A stretch of 64,000 bases of DNA from Lachnospiraceae bacterium (GTDB lineage: Bacteria; Bacillota; Clostridia; Lachnospirales; Lachnospiraceae): the NCBI GenBank assembly GCA_022845895.1, contig AP025573.1, forward strand, positions 3,568,501 through 3,632,500, given 5' to 3'. The notes below the pieces were generated by a model. It worked only from the letters and a program-made list of their open reading frames with translations. It did not search any database and was not told the DNA's origin. Both the position numbers and the translations under genes were made by a program. This document shows, piece by piece, positions 25,411 through 34,075 of the stretch. Numbering within the stretch: position 1 is the first letter of the stretch; each line of letters begins with the position of its first letter.

Positions 25411-26936
25411 CACTGCATTCCTCCTTCATCGACATCCGAAGCATACATCATGATCTTCTCCTGCGTAGCCTCTTCCCTTGCCAGCTCTCCCTTTTTTCTT
25501 CCTTCATAAAATACGACGACACGGTCAGACATGCCCAGAATCTCGGGCATCTCTGAGGAAATGAATATAATCGCCTTCCCTTCTTGTGCAAGCTGAGCCA
25601 CCAGCTTATATATCTCTGTCTTGGCCCCGACGTCGATGCCTCTCGTAGGTTCATCAAATATCAATATATCCGGATTCTGCAGCAGCCATTTCGCCAGCAC
25701 GATCTTCTGCTGATTTCCACCGCTTAACTGCTTCACCATCTGCTGCATATTCGGTGTCTTGATGTTCAGCTTGTCTTTGTATTCCTCTGCTACTTTGACG
25801 GCCTGTCTCCGGTTGATGGCCCCCATCCTGTTGGACAGCTTTCCAAGAGACGGCAGTACCATGTTATCGTAGACGCTCATGTCCAGGACGAGCCCGTTTC
25901 CTTTCCGGTCCTCTGTCACATAGCCGATTCCTTTCGATATCGCCTTTCCCGGCCTGGGCTTCTCAAGCTTCTCTCCATTGACCCAGATAGCGCCTCCGGT
26001 CGGCTGCGTGATGCCAAACAAGGCGTTCATCACCTCTGTCCTTCCAGACCCCATCAGTCCGGAAAAGCCAAGTATCTCTCCCCTTCGCAGCTCAAAGGAA
26101 ATGTCATCGAATACCCCTTCCTGGCTGAGGTTCTCCACCTTCAGCACAACCTCCTTTGGCTTGTTTGAACGTACCGGATATATCTCGGTCAGTTCCCTGT
26201 CCACCATCTTGACGACAAGCTCATTTTCATCTATCTCACCGGCGTCATATGTACCGATATACTGTCCGTCTCTGAATACGGTTATCTCGTCCGCAATCTT
26301 AAATACCTCGTCCATCTTATGGGTGATGTAGACGATACACCTTCCGTCTTCCTTCAGGCTGCGGATAATCCCGAACAGGCTGGCGACTTCCCTGTCCGTT
26401 ATCGTCGCCGAAGGTTCATCCATTATTATAACTTCCGCATCATAGGACAGCGCCTTGGCAATTTCTACCATCTGCATCTGTGACACTGTGAGCTCTTTCA
26501 TGAGCCTTCCCGGGGGCAGGTCGACCCCTACCTTCTTGAGCAGTTCGGCAGCTTCCCGGTTCATCGTCTTATAATCGATCAGCTTCCCTTTGCAGAATTC
26601 TTTTCCAAGAAATAGGTTCTCGGCTATCGTCATATCCAGTATAGGGCTCAGTTCCTGGTGTATCATGGAAATGCCATGGCCAAGCGCATGCTTGGGCGTA
26701 TGGAACGCGACCTTTTCACCATGCAGATAGATATCTCCTTCATCTGCCTGATAGATGCCTGCAATGATCTTCATCAGCGTCGACTTGCCGGCCCCGTTCT
26801 CTCCCATAAGCGCGTGTACTCTGCCTTTGATCAGCCTGAAGTTCACATTAGATAATGCCAGGACCCCCGGGAAACGTTTTGTGATATTACGCGCTTCAAG
26901 CACAAGTCCATCCTGCGCTTTTTCCTCATTTTTCAT
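25410..26936 (-). CDS. Sugar ABC importer ATP-binding protein (RbsA-like, intact)
   Basis: 508 residues, tandem ABC domains. Domain 1: Walker A GENGAGKST (45-53), LTVSQMQMVEIA signature region, Walker B IIMDEPSATIT, ITHKMDE. Domain 2: GLMGSGRTE loop, LSGGNQQKIVLAKWL signature, IFDEPTRGIDVGAK. These intact motifs contrast with the decayed paralogue encoded just upstream (27242-28690). ATG 26936 has GGAGG 7 nt upstream. First gene of the transporter operon, about 225 nt after a strong terminator. Confidence 0.94.
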   Translation of the reverse strand: MKNEEKAQDGLVLEARNITKRFPGVLALSNVNFRLIKGRVHALMGENGAGKSTLMKIIAGIYQADEGDIYLHGEKVAFHTPKHALGHGISMIHQELSPILDMTIAENLFLGKEFCKGKLIDYKTMNREAAELLKKVGVDLPPGRLMKELTVSQMQMVEIAKALSYDAEVIIMDEPSATITDREVASLFGIIRSLKEDGRCIVYITHKMDEVFKIADEITVFRDGQYIGTYDAGEIDENELVVKMVDRELTEIYPVRSNKPKEVVLKVENLSQEGVFDDISFELRRGEILGFSGLMGSGRTEVMNALFGITQPTGGAIWVNGEKLEKPRPGKAISKGIGYVTEDRKGNGLVLDMSVYDNMVLPSLGKLSNRMGAINRRQAVKVAEEYKDKLNIKTPNMQQMVKQLSGGNQQKIVLAKWLLQNPDILIFDEPTRGIDVGAKTEIYKLVAQLAQEGKAIIFISSEMPEILGMSDRVVVFYEGRKKGELAREEATQEKIMMYASDVDEGGMQ

Positions 26937-27031
26937 AACTTTTCCTCCCATATCTTTTATCACCGTTCACAGGTTCCTCTCGATGCATGCATCGTATCAT
27001 ACTACTCTCCTGCCTCCTACTAACCATCTTC

Positions 27032-27060
27032 ACAATAGGGGGGACAATCTTCAGAAGTTA
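27032..27060 (-). promoter_or_regulatory. Possible activated promoter of the second importer operon
   Basis: On the minus strand TATTGT (27032-27037) directly follows a run of six C, with no good -35 at 17-18 nt. A TTCCCCCC-type motif also lies between the -35 and -10 of the first trio's importer promoter. This is a tentative shared site for the two YesN-like regulators. Confidence 0.3.
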
Positions 27061-27159
27061 GATGTTTTACATAATAACTTTTATTGATTCGTTATATTTT
27101 TGTCTATATTGTCCAAGTTCTAAATATATAAAAAAATGGCATGTTTTACCTTATTGAAC

Positions 27160-27192
27160 AAAAAAATGATATCCCCGCCAGGCGGGGATATC
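27160..27192 (-). terminator. Strong intrinsic terminator after the second pseudo-ABC gene
   Basis: GATATCCCCGCC (27168-27179), one unpaired base and GGCGGGGATATC (27181-27192) form a perfect 12-bp inverted repeat, followed on the minus strand by seven T. It separates the regulatory trio transcript from the importer operon. Confidence 0.85.
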
Positions 27193-27241
27193 ACAGGATA
27201 CAGTCCGGATATCATACATCCACTTCGTTTTTCTTCATTCA

Positions 27242-28690
27242 TCACAGTTCTGAATACAGGAACTCATAAGCCTCTTCTTTGCTTATCATCCTGCCGTGCC
27301 GCATATACAGCTCCCTCCCGCGGCAGTAGTTCAGCTCTGCTGTGTTGGAGGTGATGATCAGGACGGGGATGTTTCTTTTCTCCAGCATATATATCATCTC
27401 CCTTGCCGTCTCCCTCGCCTGAATGTCCCCCTCGGCAAAGGGCTGGATACAGACAAGCAGCTGCGGGGAATAGATGAGCCAGCGGCAGTACACGATCCGC
27501 TGTACATCCGCCGGGGACAGGTCCTTCACCTTCCTTGCATATACATCGTCCGATATGATGCCGCCGAGCAGTTTCCGGATGCTCTTTCTGTACTTCGGAA
27601 TCATCCACATCCCGCTCACCTTCTGTGACAGCAGTATCTGCAGATTATCCATGGCGGACAGCTCCTCGAATAATGAAGCGGTTCCGGGGTTGCCCTGCAC
27701 GACGCCGATCCGGTCCTTCACACCCGCCACCACTTTCCCGACAGCCTTCTGCGCACTGCCGATGCACAGCCTGCCCGACACTGCCTCCGACTCGCCCTTC
27801 AGAAAGCCGGTGACCTCGTCATAGCTGCGCTCGTCTATGCAGAACAGCTTTACAATCTCCCCTCTGTCCACAGAGAAAGAGACATGTCTGAGGTAGCCCG
27901 TGCAAATGTCCTGTACGCTGACCCCTTCCCCGGACATTTCTTTTGTGCCGCGTTTCCAGTCCTCCGCATTCTTCTCCATCTCATCACGGTAAAGGATTGT
28001 GTGAAGCGTCGTATAGTCGCAGTCGCCCACATCCTTTACCGCGCACGTCCTGCCATGCTTTATGACCACTACCGTATCCGTATAGATAAAATTGATATCC
28101 TCCAGCGGTTCTACGACAAGGCAGGAAAGGCCTCTGCCGCGCAGCTTCTCCAGAAGCTGCCAGAGTTTCCTCATCTCCGCGTCGCTCAGGCAGATGCTGA
28201 GGGCAGTCAGTATGATAATCTTCTGTCCAAGCAGATAGGCTTTCATAATCTCTATCTGCACTTTCTCAAATACAGAACGCCGCGCCATCGGCTTTTCCAT
28301 GTCTATCTCCAGTCCAAACTCTTCAAACAGCTCTGCGGCCTCTTTCCTGTAGTTTCTTCTTTTAACCCAGTGTCCTTTCACCTGCGGCCGTACAAGGAAC
28401 ATATTTTCCTCCATGGACACAGAGTCGATAAGCCTGCTCTCCCTTGATATGAGCGCAACCCGCCTCTTCAGCACACGTGCCGTATCTTTTTCGGGTATGC
28501 CTTTTTCCTCATAGTACACCCTTCCGTAATCAGCCTTCTGCGACCCTGTCAAAATATCCAGGAATGACGTCTTCTCCTGTATATTGTCAAACACACAATG
28601 GATAATCTCGCCCTCGAACACCTGGAGCTCAATCCGTTTGAGAAGATTGCCTTTTCTGATATTTTCAATCCTCAGCCGTTCTCTCTTCAT
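27242..28690 (-). CDS. Degenerate RbsA-like double-ABC protein (pseudo-ATPase), second copy
   Basis: 482 residues with RbsA length and lobe order, but more decayed than the copy at 2341-3759. The Walker A position reads FDNIQEKTS (34-42), keeping only KT. Walker B in lobe 1 reads IIILTALSI with no DE. The H-loop His is absent (LVVEPLED). In lobe 2 no Walker A is visible and Walker B is LLVCIQPF. It is preceded by the kinase gene with a 26-bp overlap, exactly as in the first copy, and followed by a terminator. ATG 28690 is chosen over upstream GTG codons. A regulatory or scaffold role with the kinase is inferred; ATP hydrolysis is unlikely. Confidence 0.8.
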   Translation of the reverse strand: MKRERLRIENIRKGNLLKRIELQVFEGEIIHCVFDNIQEKTSFLDILTGSQKADYGRVYYEEKGIPEKDTARVLKRRVALISRESRLIDSVSMEENMFLVRPQVKGHWVKRRNYRKEAAELFEEFGLEIDMEKPMARRSVFEKVQIEIMKAYLLGQKIIILTALSICLSDAEMRKLWQLLEKLRGRGLSCLVVEPLEDINFIYTDTVVVIKHGRTCAVKDVGDCDYTTLHTILYRDEMEKNAEDWKRGTKEMSGEGVSVQDICTGYLRHVSFSVDRGEIVKLFCIDERSYDEVTGFLKGESEAVSGRLCIGSAQKAVGKVVAGVKDRIGVVQGNPGTASLFEELSAMDNLQILLSQKVSGMWMIPKYRKSIRKLLGGIISDDVYARKVKDLSPADVQRIVYCRWLIYSPQLLVCIQPFAEGDIQARETAREMIYMLEKRNIPVLIITSNTAELNYCRGRELYMRHGRMISKEEAYEFLYSEL

Positions 28691-29705
28691 ATTCACCACG
28701 CCTTAATCTGGGCAGCATTACTTTTACATCTGTACCGATGCCTGCAACACTGTATACATGCACTCCATAGTCTTCCCCGAACAGCAGCTTGATCCTGCTG
28801 TTGACATTCTTCATGGCGATGCCGCCCTTTTTCTTCCGGTCATCCCCTACATAGCTGACCGCCACCTTCTCAAAGTAACCGTTAATCTTTTCCACCTGCT
28901 CCTCAGGCATCCCGACACCGTTGTCAGAGACAGTTATCAACAGCTTATGCTCCGTCGTATCAACCTTCACCCTTACCACGCCGCCATTAACTTTCTTTTC
29001 CAGCCCATGGTATATTGCATTTTCAACAAAGGGCTGGATCGTGAGCTTCGGCAGACGAAGCTGCAGGACTTCCTCCTCCTTCGGATAGGTAATCTGAAGC
29101 TTCAGCTTCTCGCCAAACCTGTAATGCTGGATGGTAAAATAATTCTCTACATTGTCTATCTCTTCTTCCAGCGTGACGAGCCTGTCCACTCCTGTGATAG
29201 AGTACCGGAAAAAGATAGAGAGGGCCTCCGTCGTCTCCGCCACGCTGTCCAGTCCTGCACAGATGGCATCCCCTCTGATCGCCTCCAGCGTGTTATACAG
29301 GAAATGAGGGTTGATCTGGTTCTGCAGCGCCAGATATTCCGCCTGCTTCTTGGACATCCGTATGGCATCCTGCTTGTTCAGCAGATGCCGTATCTTCTTC
29401 ATCACTTCACACCACTGCGGCATCAGCTCATACTCCGCATCGAACAGTTCTTCATACACCTGTCCGTCAATAAAGCGCTGGTAAAGCCGCCTCATCTCCT
29501 GATACGGCTTCAGCACGTACTCTGCCGCCAGATAGGTCAAGATGAGGAGCACGATAACCTCTGCCAGTATGACGGTGCCCATGAACGTTGCAGAGACAGC
29601 CCCCTCAGAAAAGATAATACTTAATATCCCTATATTGATGATGCCTGACAGCAGCAGCAAGGTGATGACAACTGCCACCCTTGCAGAAAGCGCTTTCCTT
29701 TTCAT
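28665..29705 (-). CDS. YesM-like histidine kinase without an extracytoplasmic sensor domain, second copy
   Basis: 346 residues. Two membrane helices (about 9-33 and 39-64) with a loop of roughly five residues, then a coiled region and the kinase core: QINPHFLYNTLEAI with His134, ENAIYHGLEKK in the N-box, DNGVGMPEE in the G-box, and the LLFGEDYGVHVYS segment shared with the first copy. AAGGAGG precedes ATG 29705. Length and topology match the kinase at 3734-4783. Phosphorylates the AraC-type regulator encoded 13 nt upstream. Confidence 0.93.
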   Translation of the reverse strand: MKRKALSARVAVVITLLLLSGIINIGILSIIFSEGAVSATFMGTVILAEVIVLLILTYLAAEYVLKPYQEMRRLYQRFIDGQVYEELFDAEYELMPQWCEVMKKIRHLLNKQDAIRMSKKQAEYLALQNQINPHFLYNTLEAIRGDAICAGLDSVAETTEALSIFFRYSITGVDRLVTLEEEIDNVENYFTIQHYRFGEKLKLQITYPKEEEVLQLRLPKLTIQPFVENAIYHGLEKKVNGGVVRVKVDTTEHKLLITVSDNGVGMPEEQVEKINGYFEKVAVSYVGDDRKKKGGIAMKNVNSRIKLLFGEDYGVHVYSVAGIGTDVKVMLPRLRRGEYEERTAED

Positions 29706-29718
29706 CCTGTGCCTCCTT

Positions 29719-31329
29719 CTAATTGTACAGCCTGCGGAACTCCGTAGGAGTGACTCCCGTCAGCTTTTTGAACAGCCTGGAGAAATACTTGATATCCGAG
29801 TATCCGACCGCAAAAGATATGTCCTCCACCTGCTGCTCTGTATTCAAGAGCATATTCTTCGCATTCTCTATCCTTATCTCCTTCAGGTAATCTGAAAAGT
29901 TCTTTCCGGTCTCCTTCTTAAACATTCCCGAAAAATATGTAGGATTGAATCCAATCTCTCTGCTCACTGTCTCAAGCGTCAGCGGAAGGTAGTAGTTGTC
30001 CCCGATAAACTGTCTCGCCTGCCTGATCGGCCTCGATTCCACATACTTCTTCTCCTCCATCCAGTGCATGAGAGAACGCAGCATATACTGCTTCAGATAA
30101 CCAACCGCCTCATGGATGGTACCCAGCACCTCCAGGTGCTTCAGTAGTTCCGGATACTGGTCCGGTATGGCAATATTATAATTATGTGTACCAAAATAGA
30201 ACAGCGTCAGGACTTCCTTGTATATTCCTGAGACGAGCCGGCCGTCTTTCTCAGGACTTTCCAGCAGCAGCCTTTCCAGATTATCCAGTTCCCCCTCAAT
30301 GCTTTCAAGGTCTATAATCTCGATATAGTTCAGGAAACGCTTCTTGCATGCGTTATCGATAATCTCTCCAACCATCTCTTTGTATTTTTCTCCGTGCGGG
30401 GCCTTCAACAGGAAGTCTTCCCCGTAATAGAACCTCTGCTGCACCGCCTGTTCTGCCGACTCGAAGCTCTTCCGTATGTTCTGCATGCTCCCGGTCTCTT
30501 CGCCAAGCCCGACGTACACCTGCACCTCCTCGAACACATCCTGCAGCCTTGATATGTCCAGCTTCACCTTTTTGAGCTTGCGGGCCGCCTTCTTCATATC
30601 TTCTTCCGTTCCGTTGAGTATCCCGCATATATCCCCGTCAACCACACCGGTTACCGCCTCGCCATACATACCTTCCAACGCTTCCTTTACGATTTCCGTC
30701 CCCTTCTGGAGCAGAATCCGTCTCGTATCCGAATCCTCTTTCCTCTTTACCGGTATGGCCTTGATGATGAAGGTCTGATAGCAGATGTCCTGAAATTGGT
30801 AATGGTATTCCCTGTTGATCCGGTCCAGCGGATAGAAGCCGCCAAACTTTTCCGGCCGTTTCAGCAGATCCTCCAGGAAGCTGCCCTTCACCCGCTCTTC
30901 ATTTTCTTCCAGCCTCTTCTGCATATCTTCCCACTTCTGTGCGTCCAGAATCTCTTCCCTGCATTTCTCGATAATCTTCTTAAGCGTTGCAGTCAGATCC
31001 TTCTTGCGTATCGGCTTCAGAAGATAATCCTCCACCCCATAACGGATAGCGTTCTGTGCGTAATCAAACTGGCTGTATCCGCTGATGATAACGATATACA
31101 TGTCGGGATACAGCACCTTCGCCTTCTGTATCAGTTCCATCCCATCACAGCCAGGCATGCGGATATCTGTAATCATGACATTGACCGTATTATCCTGCAA
31201 GAACTTATAGGCTGATATCCCGTCGTTCACCACCCCGACTATCTCAAGCCCAAACGCTTTCCAATCCACCAGATTGACAATCAGCTGGCACACCTTCTTC
31301 TCATCATCTGCAATCAGTACCTTCAGCAT
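29719..31329 (-). CDS. YesN-like response regulator (receiver plus AraC-type domain), second copy
   Basis: 536 residues. Receiver with VLIADDE at the N-terminus, phosphoacceptor Asp55 in TDIRMPG and LLKPIRKKD. A long middle region is followed by an AraC-type double helix-turn-helix (RQFIGDNYYLPLTLETVSRE to TPTEFRRLYN). ATG 31329 is chosen (AGAGAGG 9 nt upstream); reading to 31392 adds 21 residues without receiver similarity. First gene of the second trio. Likely controls the RbsABC, dehydrogenase and kinase genes downstream. Confidence 0.94.
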   Translation of the reverse strand: MLKVLIADDEKKVCQLIVNLVDWKAFGLEIVGVVNDGISAYKFLQDNTVNVMITDIRMPGCDGMELIQKAKVLYPDMYIVIISGYSQFDYAQNAIRYGVEDYLLKPIRKKDLTATLKKIIEKCREEILDAQKWEDMQKRLEENEERVKGSFLEDLLKRPEKFGGFYPLDRINREYHYQFQDICYQTFIIKAIPVKRKEDSDTRRILLQKGTEIVKEALEGMYGEAVTGVVDGDICGILNGTEEDMKKAARKLKKVKLDISRLQDVFEEVQVYVGLGEETGSMQNIRKSFESAEQAVQQRFYYGEDFLLKAPHGEKYKEMVGEIIDNACKKRFLNYIEIIDLESIEGELDNLERLLLESPEKDGRLVSGIYKEVLTLFYFGTHNYNIAIPDQYPELLKHLEVLGTIHEAVGYLKQYMLRSLMHWMEEKKYVESRPIRQARQFIGDNYYLPLTLETVSREIGFNPTYFSGMFKKETGKNFSDYLKEIRIENAKNMLLNTEQQVEDISFAVGYSDIKYFSRLFKKLTGVTPTEFRRLYN

Positions 31330-31369
31330 ACCGTGCAACCTCTCTTTCGTATCGTCTAAAATCCACTCT

Positions 31370-31375
31370 ATTATA
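31370..31375 (-). promoter_or_regulatory. Possible -10 element of the second trio promoter
   Basis: TATAAT on the minus strand about 40 nt before the response regulator start. At 17 nt upstream the -35 is only TTTAAA, so this is a weak or activated promoter. Confidence 0.35.
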
Positions 31376-31424
31376 TCATAATGTTCAGACAATTTAAACT
31401 TTCATAAAGGAGAATCCACGACAA

Positions 31425-31471
31425 TAAAAAAGCACGGAAAACCGGCCAACTAAAGCCTGTGTTTTCCATGC
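31425..31471 (-). terminator. Intrinsic terminator after the rpiB-like gene
   Basis: Arms at 31461-31471 and 31432-31442 pair as GCATGGAAAAC with GTTTTCCGTGC (one mismatch), followed on the minus strand by a T-run (31425-31431). Ends the transketolase-rpiB operon. Confidence 0.75.
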
Positions 31472-31486
31472 CTTCTGCTCGCGGAT

Positions 31487-31930
31487 CTAGTCACGCGTGT
31501 TATCATATTCTACAAATGCATCTACCTTTGGCTGTGAAGAGCAACCCGGCACGAATTCGTTAGACAGGAATGCTTCCGCAAGCAGCTCCCTTACCTTTCC
31601 ACCGGTTGTAAACGCGCCCATACATGCGATATTCGCATCGTTGCTCAGGCGGGCCCTCTGTGCAGAGTATACGTCGGAAACCAATGCCGCATATGCACCC
31701 TTGACCTTATTTGCAGCGATAGACACGCCGATGCCCGTCCCACATATAAGAATGCCACGGTCATACTCTTTGGAAGCCACCGCCTCTGCTACTTTGACAG
31801 CAGTATTGGCATATATCGGGTCATCACTTCCGAAATCCGTAATCTCTCCATAGCCTTTTGCTTCCATAAATTTAATTAAATCTTCCTTTGCCTCCTGTGC
31901 ATTTGGGTCACAGCCGATTGCAATCTTCAT
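31487..31930 (-). CDS. RpiB/LacA/LacB-family sugar isomerase, atypical active site
   Basis: 147 residues, cytoplasmic aldose-ketose isomerase fold. The catalytic Cys lies in ILICGTGIGVSIAANK (Cys63). Several residues conserved in RpiB are different here: the CDH start motif is CDPN, the SRQHN motif carrying the ring-opening His is ARLSN, and the phosphate-binding GGRHQ.R motif near the C-terminus is PGCSSQP. The canonical version exists at 50948-51388. This suggests another substrate, such as a tetrose phosphate or unphosphorylated sugar. It follows the transketolase operon by about 140 nt and has its own terminator. Confidence 0.85.
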   Translation of the reverse strand: MKIAIGCDPNAQEAKEDLIKFMEAKGYGEITDFGSDDPIYANTAVKVAEAVASKEYDRGILICGTGIGVSIAANKVKGAYAALVSDVYSAQRARLSNDANIACMGAFTTGGKVRELLAEAFLSNEFVPGCSSQPKVDAFVEYDNTRD

Positions 31931-32066
31931 CTTAATTCCCTCCTGAATGCGATATGATTATTTTTTGATTCTACCGATATTCTAGCATTGTGTTCCTGTT
32001 TTGTCTACTTTCGGTTTCTTTCGTAAAGGGATTTTCAATCGTATTCAGCTTCTTCACCCAATCTAC

Positions 32067-33113
32067 TTATTCATAATTTGGATGCAGGATGACCTTCAGC
32101 GTTCCCGGACCGCCTTTTGCAGCCAGCGCGATGCCTTTGTCATAATCATCAAGAGGCATCTCGTGCGTGACGAGGTCTTTCACCTGTACCTTGCCTGACT
32201 CCAGATATTCCAGCGCGCGTCCGAAACAGTGGGTCTGCGCCCATGTTGGAATGAGCTGTATCTCGTGCAGGTACCAGTATTCCGGGTCGATGGCCCACTT
32301 CGCGCCGGCATGCGGCATAGCGAACATCATGAACTTTGCGCCCATCTTGCCGAACTTGATCATGCTTTCCATGACATCAACGTTTGCCGTCGTATCTACA
32401 AGCACGTCGAATCCGTTTGGCGCAATCTCCTTAAGCTTCGCCTCATGTACGCCCGGATCGTTCCTGTCCATGAGAATCGTCTCCTTGCACCCATATTTTT
32501 TCAATATGTCCAGCTTATCCTGGCTCGGCCCGCACACGACGACCCGGTTTGCATTGGAATGCATGAGGAGCTGAATCAGGATGATTCCTGTAGGACCGCA
32601 GCCGTATACGAGCACATCATCTCCGAACTGCACCTGGACCCGGTCCATAGAATGGACCGCACATGCCGTAGGCTCTGCAAATATAGCATCATTAAAGGAC
32701 AGGTTTTCGCTGATCGGGAATACCTTGTCAGCGTTCACCGCGACATATTCCGCAAACCCTCCAGGGCCGTTGCAGCCGAGGGAATAGAAGTTCTCGCAGT
32801 AGAGCGGCTCATCTTTCCTGCAGTAGTAGCAGTCGTCACAGAGCACCGTATTGTCTGCCGTCACCCGGTCACCTTCCTGGAATGTCTTGACATCGCTTCC
32901 TACCTTATATATGTATCCTGCAAATTCATGTCCGTTCAGCAGAGGGAATTCCGCCAGGAACCCGCCGCCTGCCAGGGCCACATCTGCACCCTTGCATATG
33001 CCGCAGGACATCACTTTGATGAGCACCTGGTGAGGCGCAATTTCCGGTACAGGCACTTTTGTTATCTGGCAGTGGCCCGGCTTGTCATATACATTTGCTT
33101 TCATCATTTCCAT
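32067..33113 (-). CDS. Zinc-dependent alcohol/polyol dehydrogenase (MDR)
   Basis: 348 residues. The catalytic zinc site is CGICKGAD (Lys where Gly is usual) and NGHEFAG; the structural zinc lobe CDDCYYCRKDEPLYC is intact. The NAD fold has GCGPTGI. The overall pattern resembles D-arabinitol, sorbitol or threonine dehydrogenases. ATG 33113 follows a GTAGGTG site; a GTG at 33122 is an alternative. Last of a tightly packed set with split transketolase, so it probably oxidises or reduces a polyol/ketose pair. Confidence 0.88.
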   Translation of the reverse strand: MEMMKANVYDKPGHCQITKVPVPEIAPHQVLIKVMSCGICKGADVALAGGGFLAEFPLLNGHEFAGYIYKVGSDVKTFQEGDRVTADNTVLCDDCYYCRKDEPLYCENFYSLGCNGPGGFAEYVAVNADKVFPISENLSFNDAIFAEPTACAVHSMDRVQVQFGDDVLVYGCGPTGIILIQLLMHSNANRVVVCGPSQDKLDILKKYGCKETILMDRNDPGVHEAKLKEIAPNGFDVLVDTTANVDVMESMIKFGKMGAKFMMFAMPHAGAKWAIDPEYWYLHEIQLIPTWAQTHCFGRALEYLESGKVQVKDLVTHEMPLDDYDKGIALAAKGGPGTLKVILHPNYE

Positions 33114-33122
33114 TCTAGACAC

Positions 33123-34073
33123 CTACTTTCTATTCTTCAGGGCAATCGCTTCTCTTGCCTTTTCCGCTATCTTCTCAGGCGTCAGGCCGTATTTCACCAT
33201 AAGCGCCTCAGCCGTTCCGGAATGACCGAACTCATCTTCCACACCGTGCTTTACGACCGGCACCGGACATGTCTCGCCTACCACCTCAGATACTGCAGCT
33301 CCGAGCCCGCCGATGATGTTGTGCTCTTCCGTCGTCACGATGGCGCCGGTCTCCTCTGCCGCCTTTATGATGATGTCCCTGTCTATCGGCTTGATGGTGT
33401 GCAGATCGATGATCCTTGCCCCGATTCCTTCTTCCTGAAGAAGCTCTGACGCTTTCAGCGCTTCCTGCAGCATAAGTCCCGTGGCGATGATCGTCACATC
33501 CCCGCCGTCTTTTACCTGTACGCCCTTTTCAAGTTCAAATGTGTAACCGTCCATACTGTCCGTCACGCACTCTACCCCGGAACGTCCGAGCCGCAGATAG
33601 CACGGGCCGTCATAACCGATCATGGCCTTCAGCGCTTCCCGCGTCTCATTCGCGTCGCACGGGCAGATGACAGTCATACCCGGAATGGTCCGCATCAGGC
33701 TCAGGTCCTCGATACACTGATGGGTAGCGCCATCCTCTCCTACCGACAGCCCGGCATGGGTGCCAACCACCTTTACATTCAGTCCCGGATAGGCGATAGA
33801 GTTTCTTACCTGATCGTATATCCTGCCAGCGGCGAACATCGCAAACGTATGGATGAAAGCCGTCTTGCCGGACGCCGCCGTACCTGCAGCCATCCCGGCC
33901 ATGTTGCACTCGGCGATGCCCGCATTAAAGAAACGCTCCGGATACTTCTCGGCAAAATAGCAGGACATGGTGCAGATCGTAAGGTCCGCGTCAAATACCA
34001 TGATCTTCTCGTCAGCTCCGAATTCACACAGAGCCCTTCCATATGCTTCTCTCGTTGATATTACATTTCCCAT
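33123..34073 (-). CDS. Transketolase, C-terminal subunit
   Basis: 316 residues covering the pyrimidine-binding and C-terminal domains. Key stretches: FFNAGIAECNMAGMAAG with the Glu that activates thiamine diphosphate, THAGLSVGEDGATHQ, and the C-terminal VTTEEHNIIGGLG. Two-subunit transketolases are common in Firmicutes catabolic clusters. It starts two nt after the N-terminal subunit gene. Transfers two-carbon ketol groups between sugar phosphates. Confidence 0.94.
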   Translation of the reverse strand: MGNVISTREAYGRALCEFGADEKIMVFDADLTICTMSCYFAEKYPERFFNAGIAECNMAGMAAGTAASGKTAFIHTFAMFAAGRIYDQVRNSIAYPGLNVKVVGTHAGLSVGEDGATHQCIEDLSLMRTIPGMTVICPCDANETREALKAMIGYDGPCYLRLGRSGVECVTDSMDGYTFELEKGVQVKDGGDVTIIATGLMLQEALKASELLQEEGIGARIIDLHTIKPIDRDIIIKAAEETGAIVTTEEHNIIGGLGAAVSEVVGETCPVPVVKHGVEDEFGHSGTAEALMVKYGLTPEKIAEKAREAIALKNRK

Positions 34074-34075
34074 GA

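Noticed and set aside
27242-28690. Pseudogene label for the degenerate ABC protein
   Set aside because: The frame is intact over 482 codons, a second diverged copy exists in the same gene order, and overlaps with the kinase genes are identical. This fits a maintained protein rather than a decaying gene.
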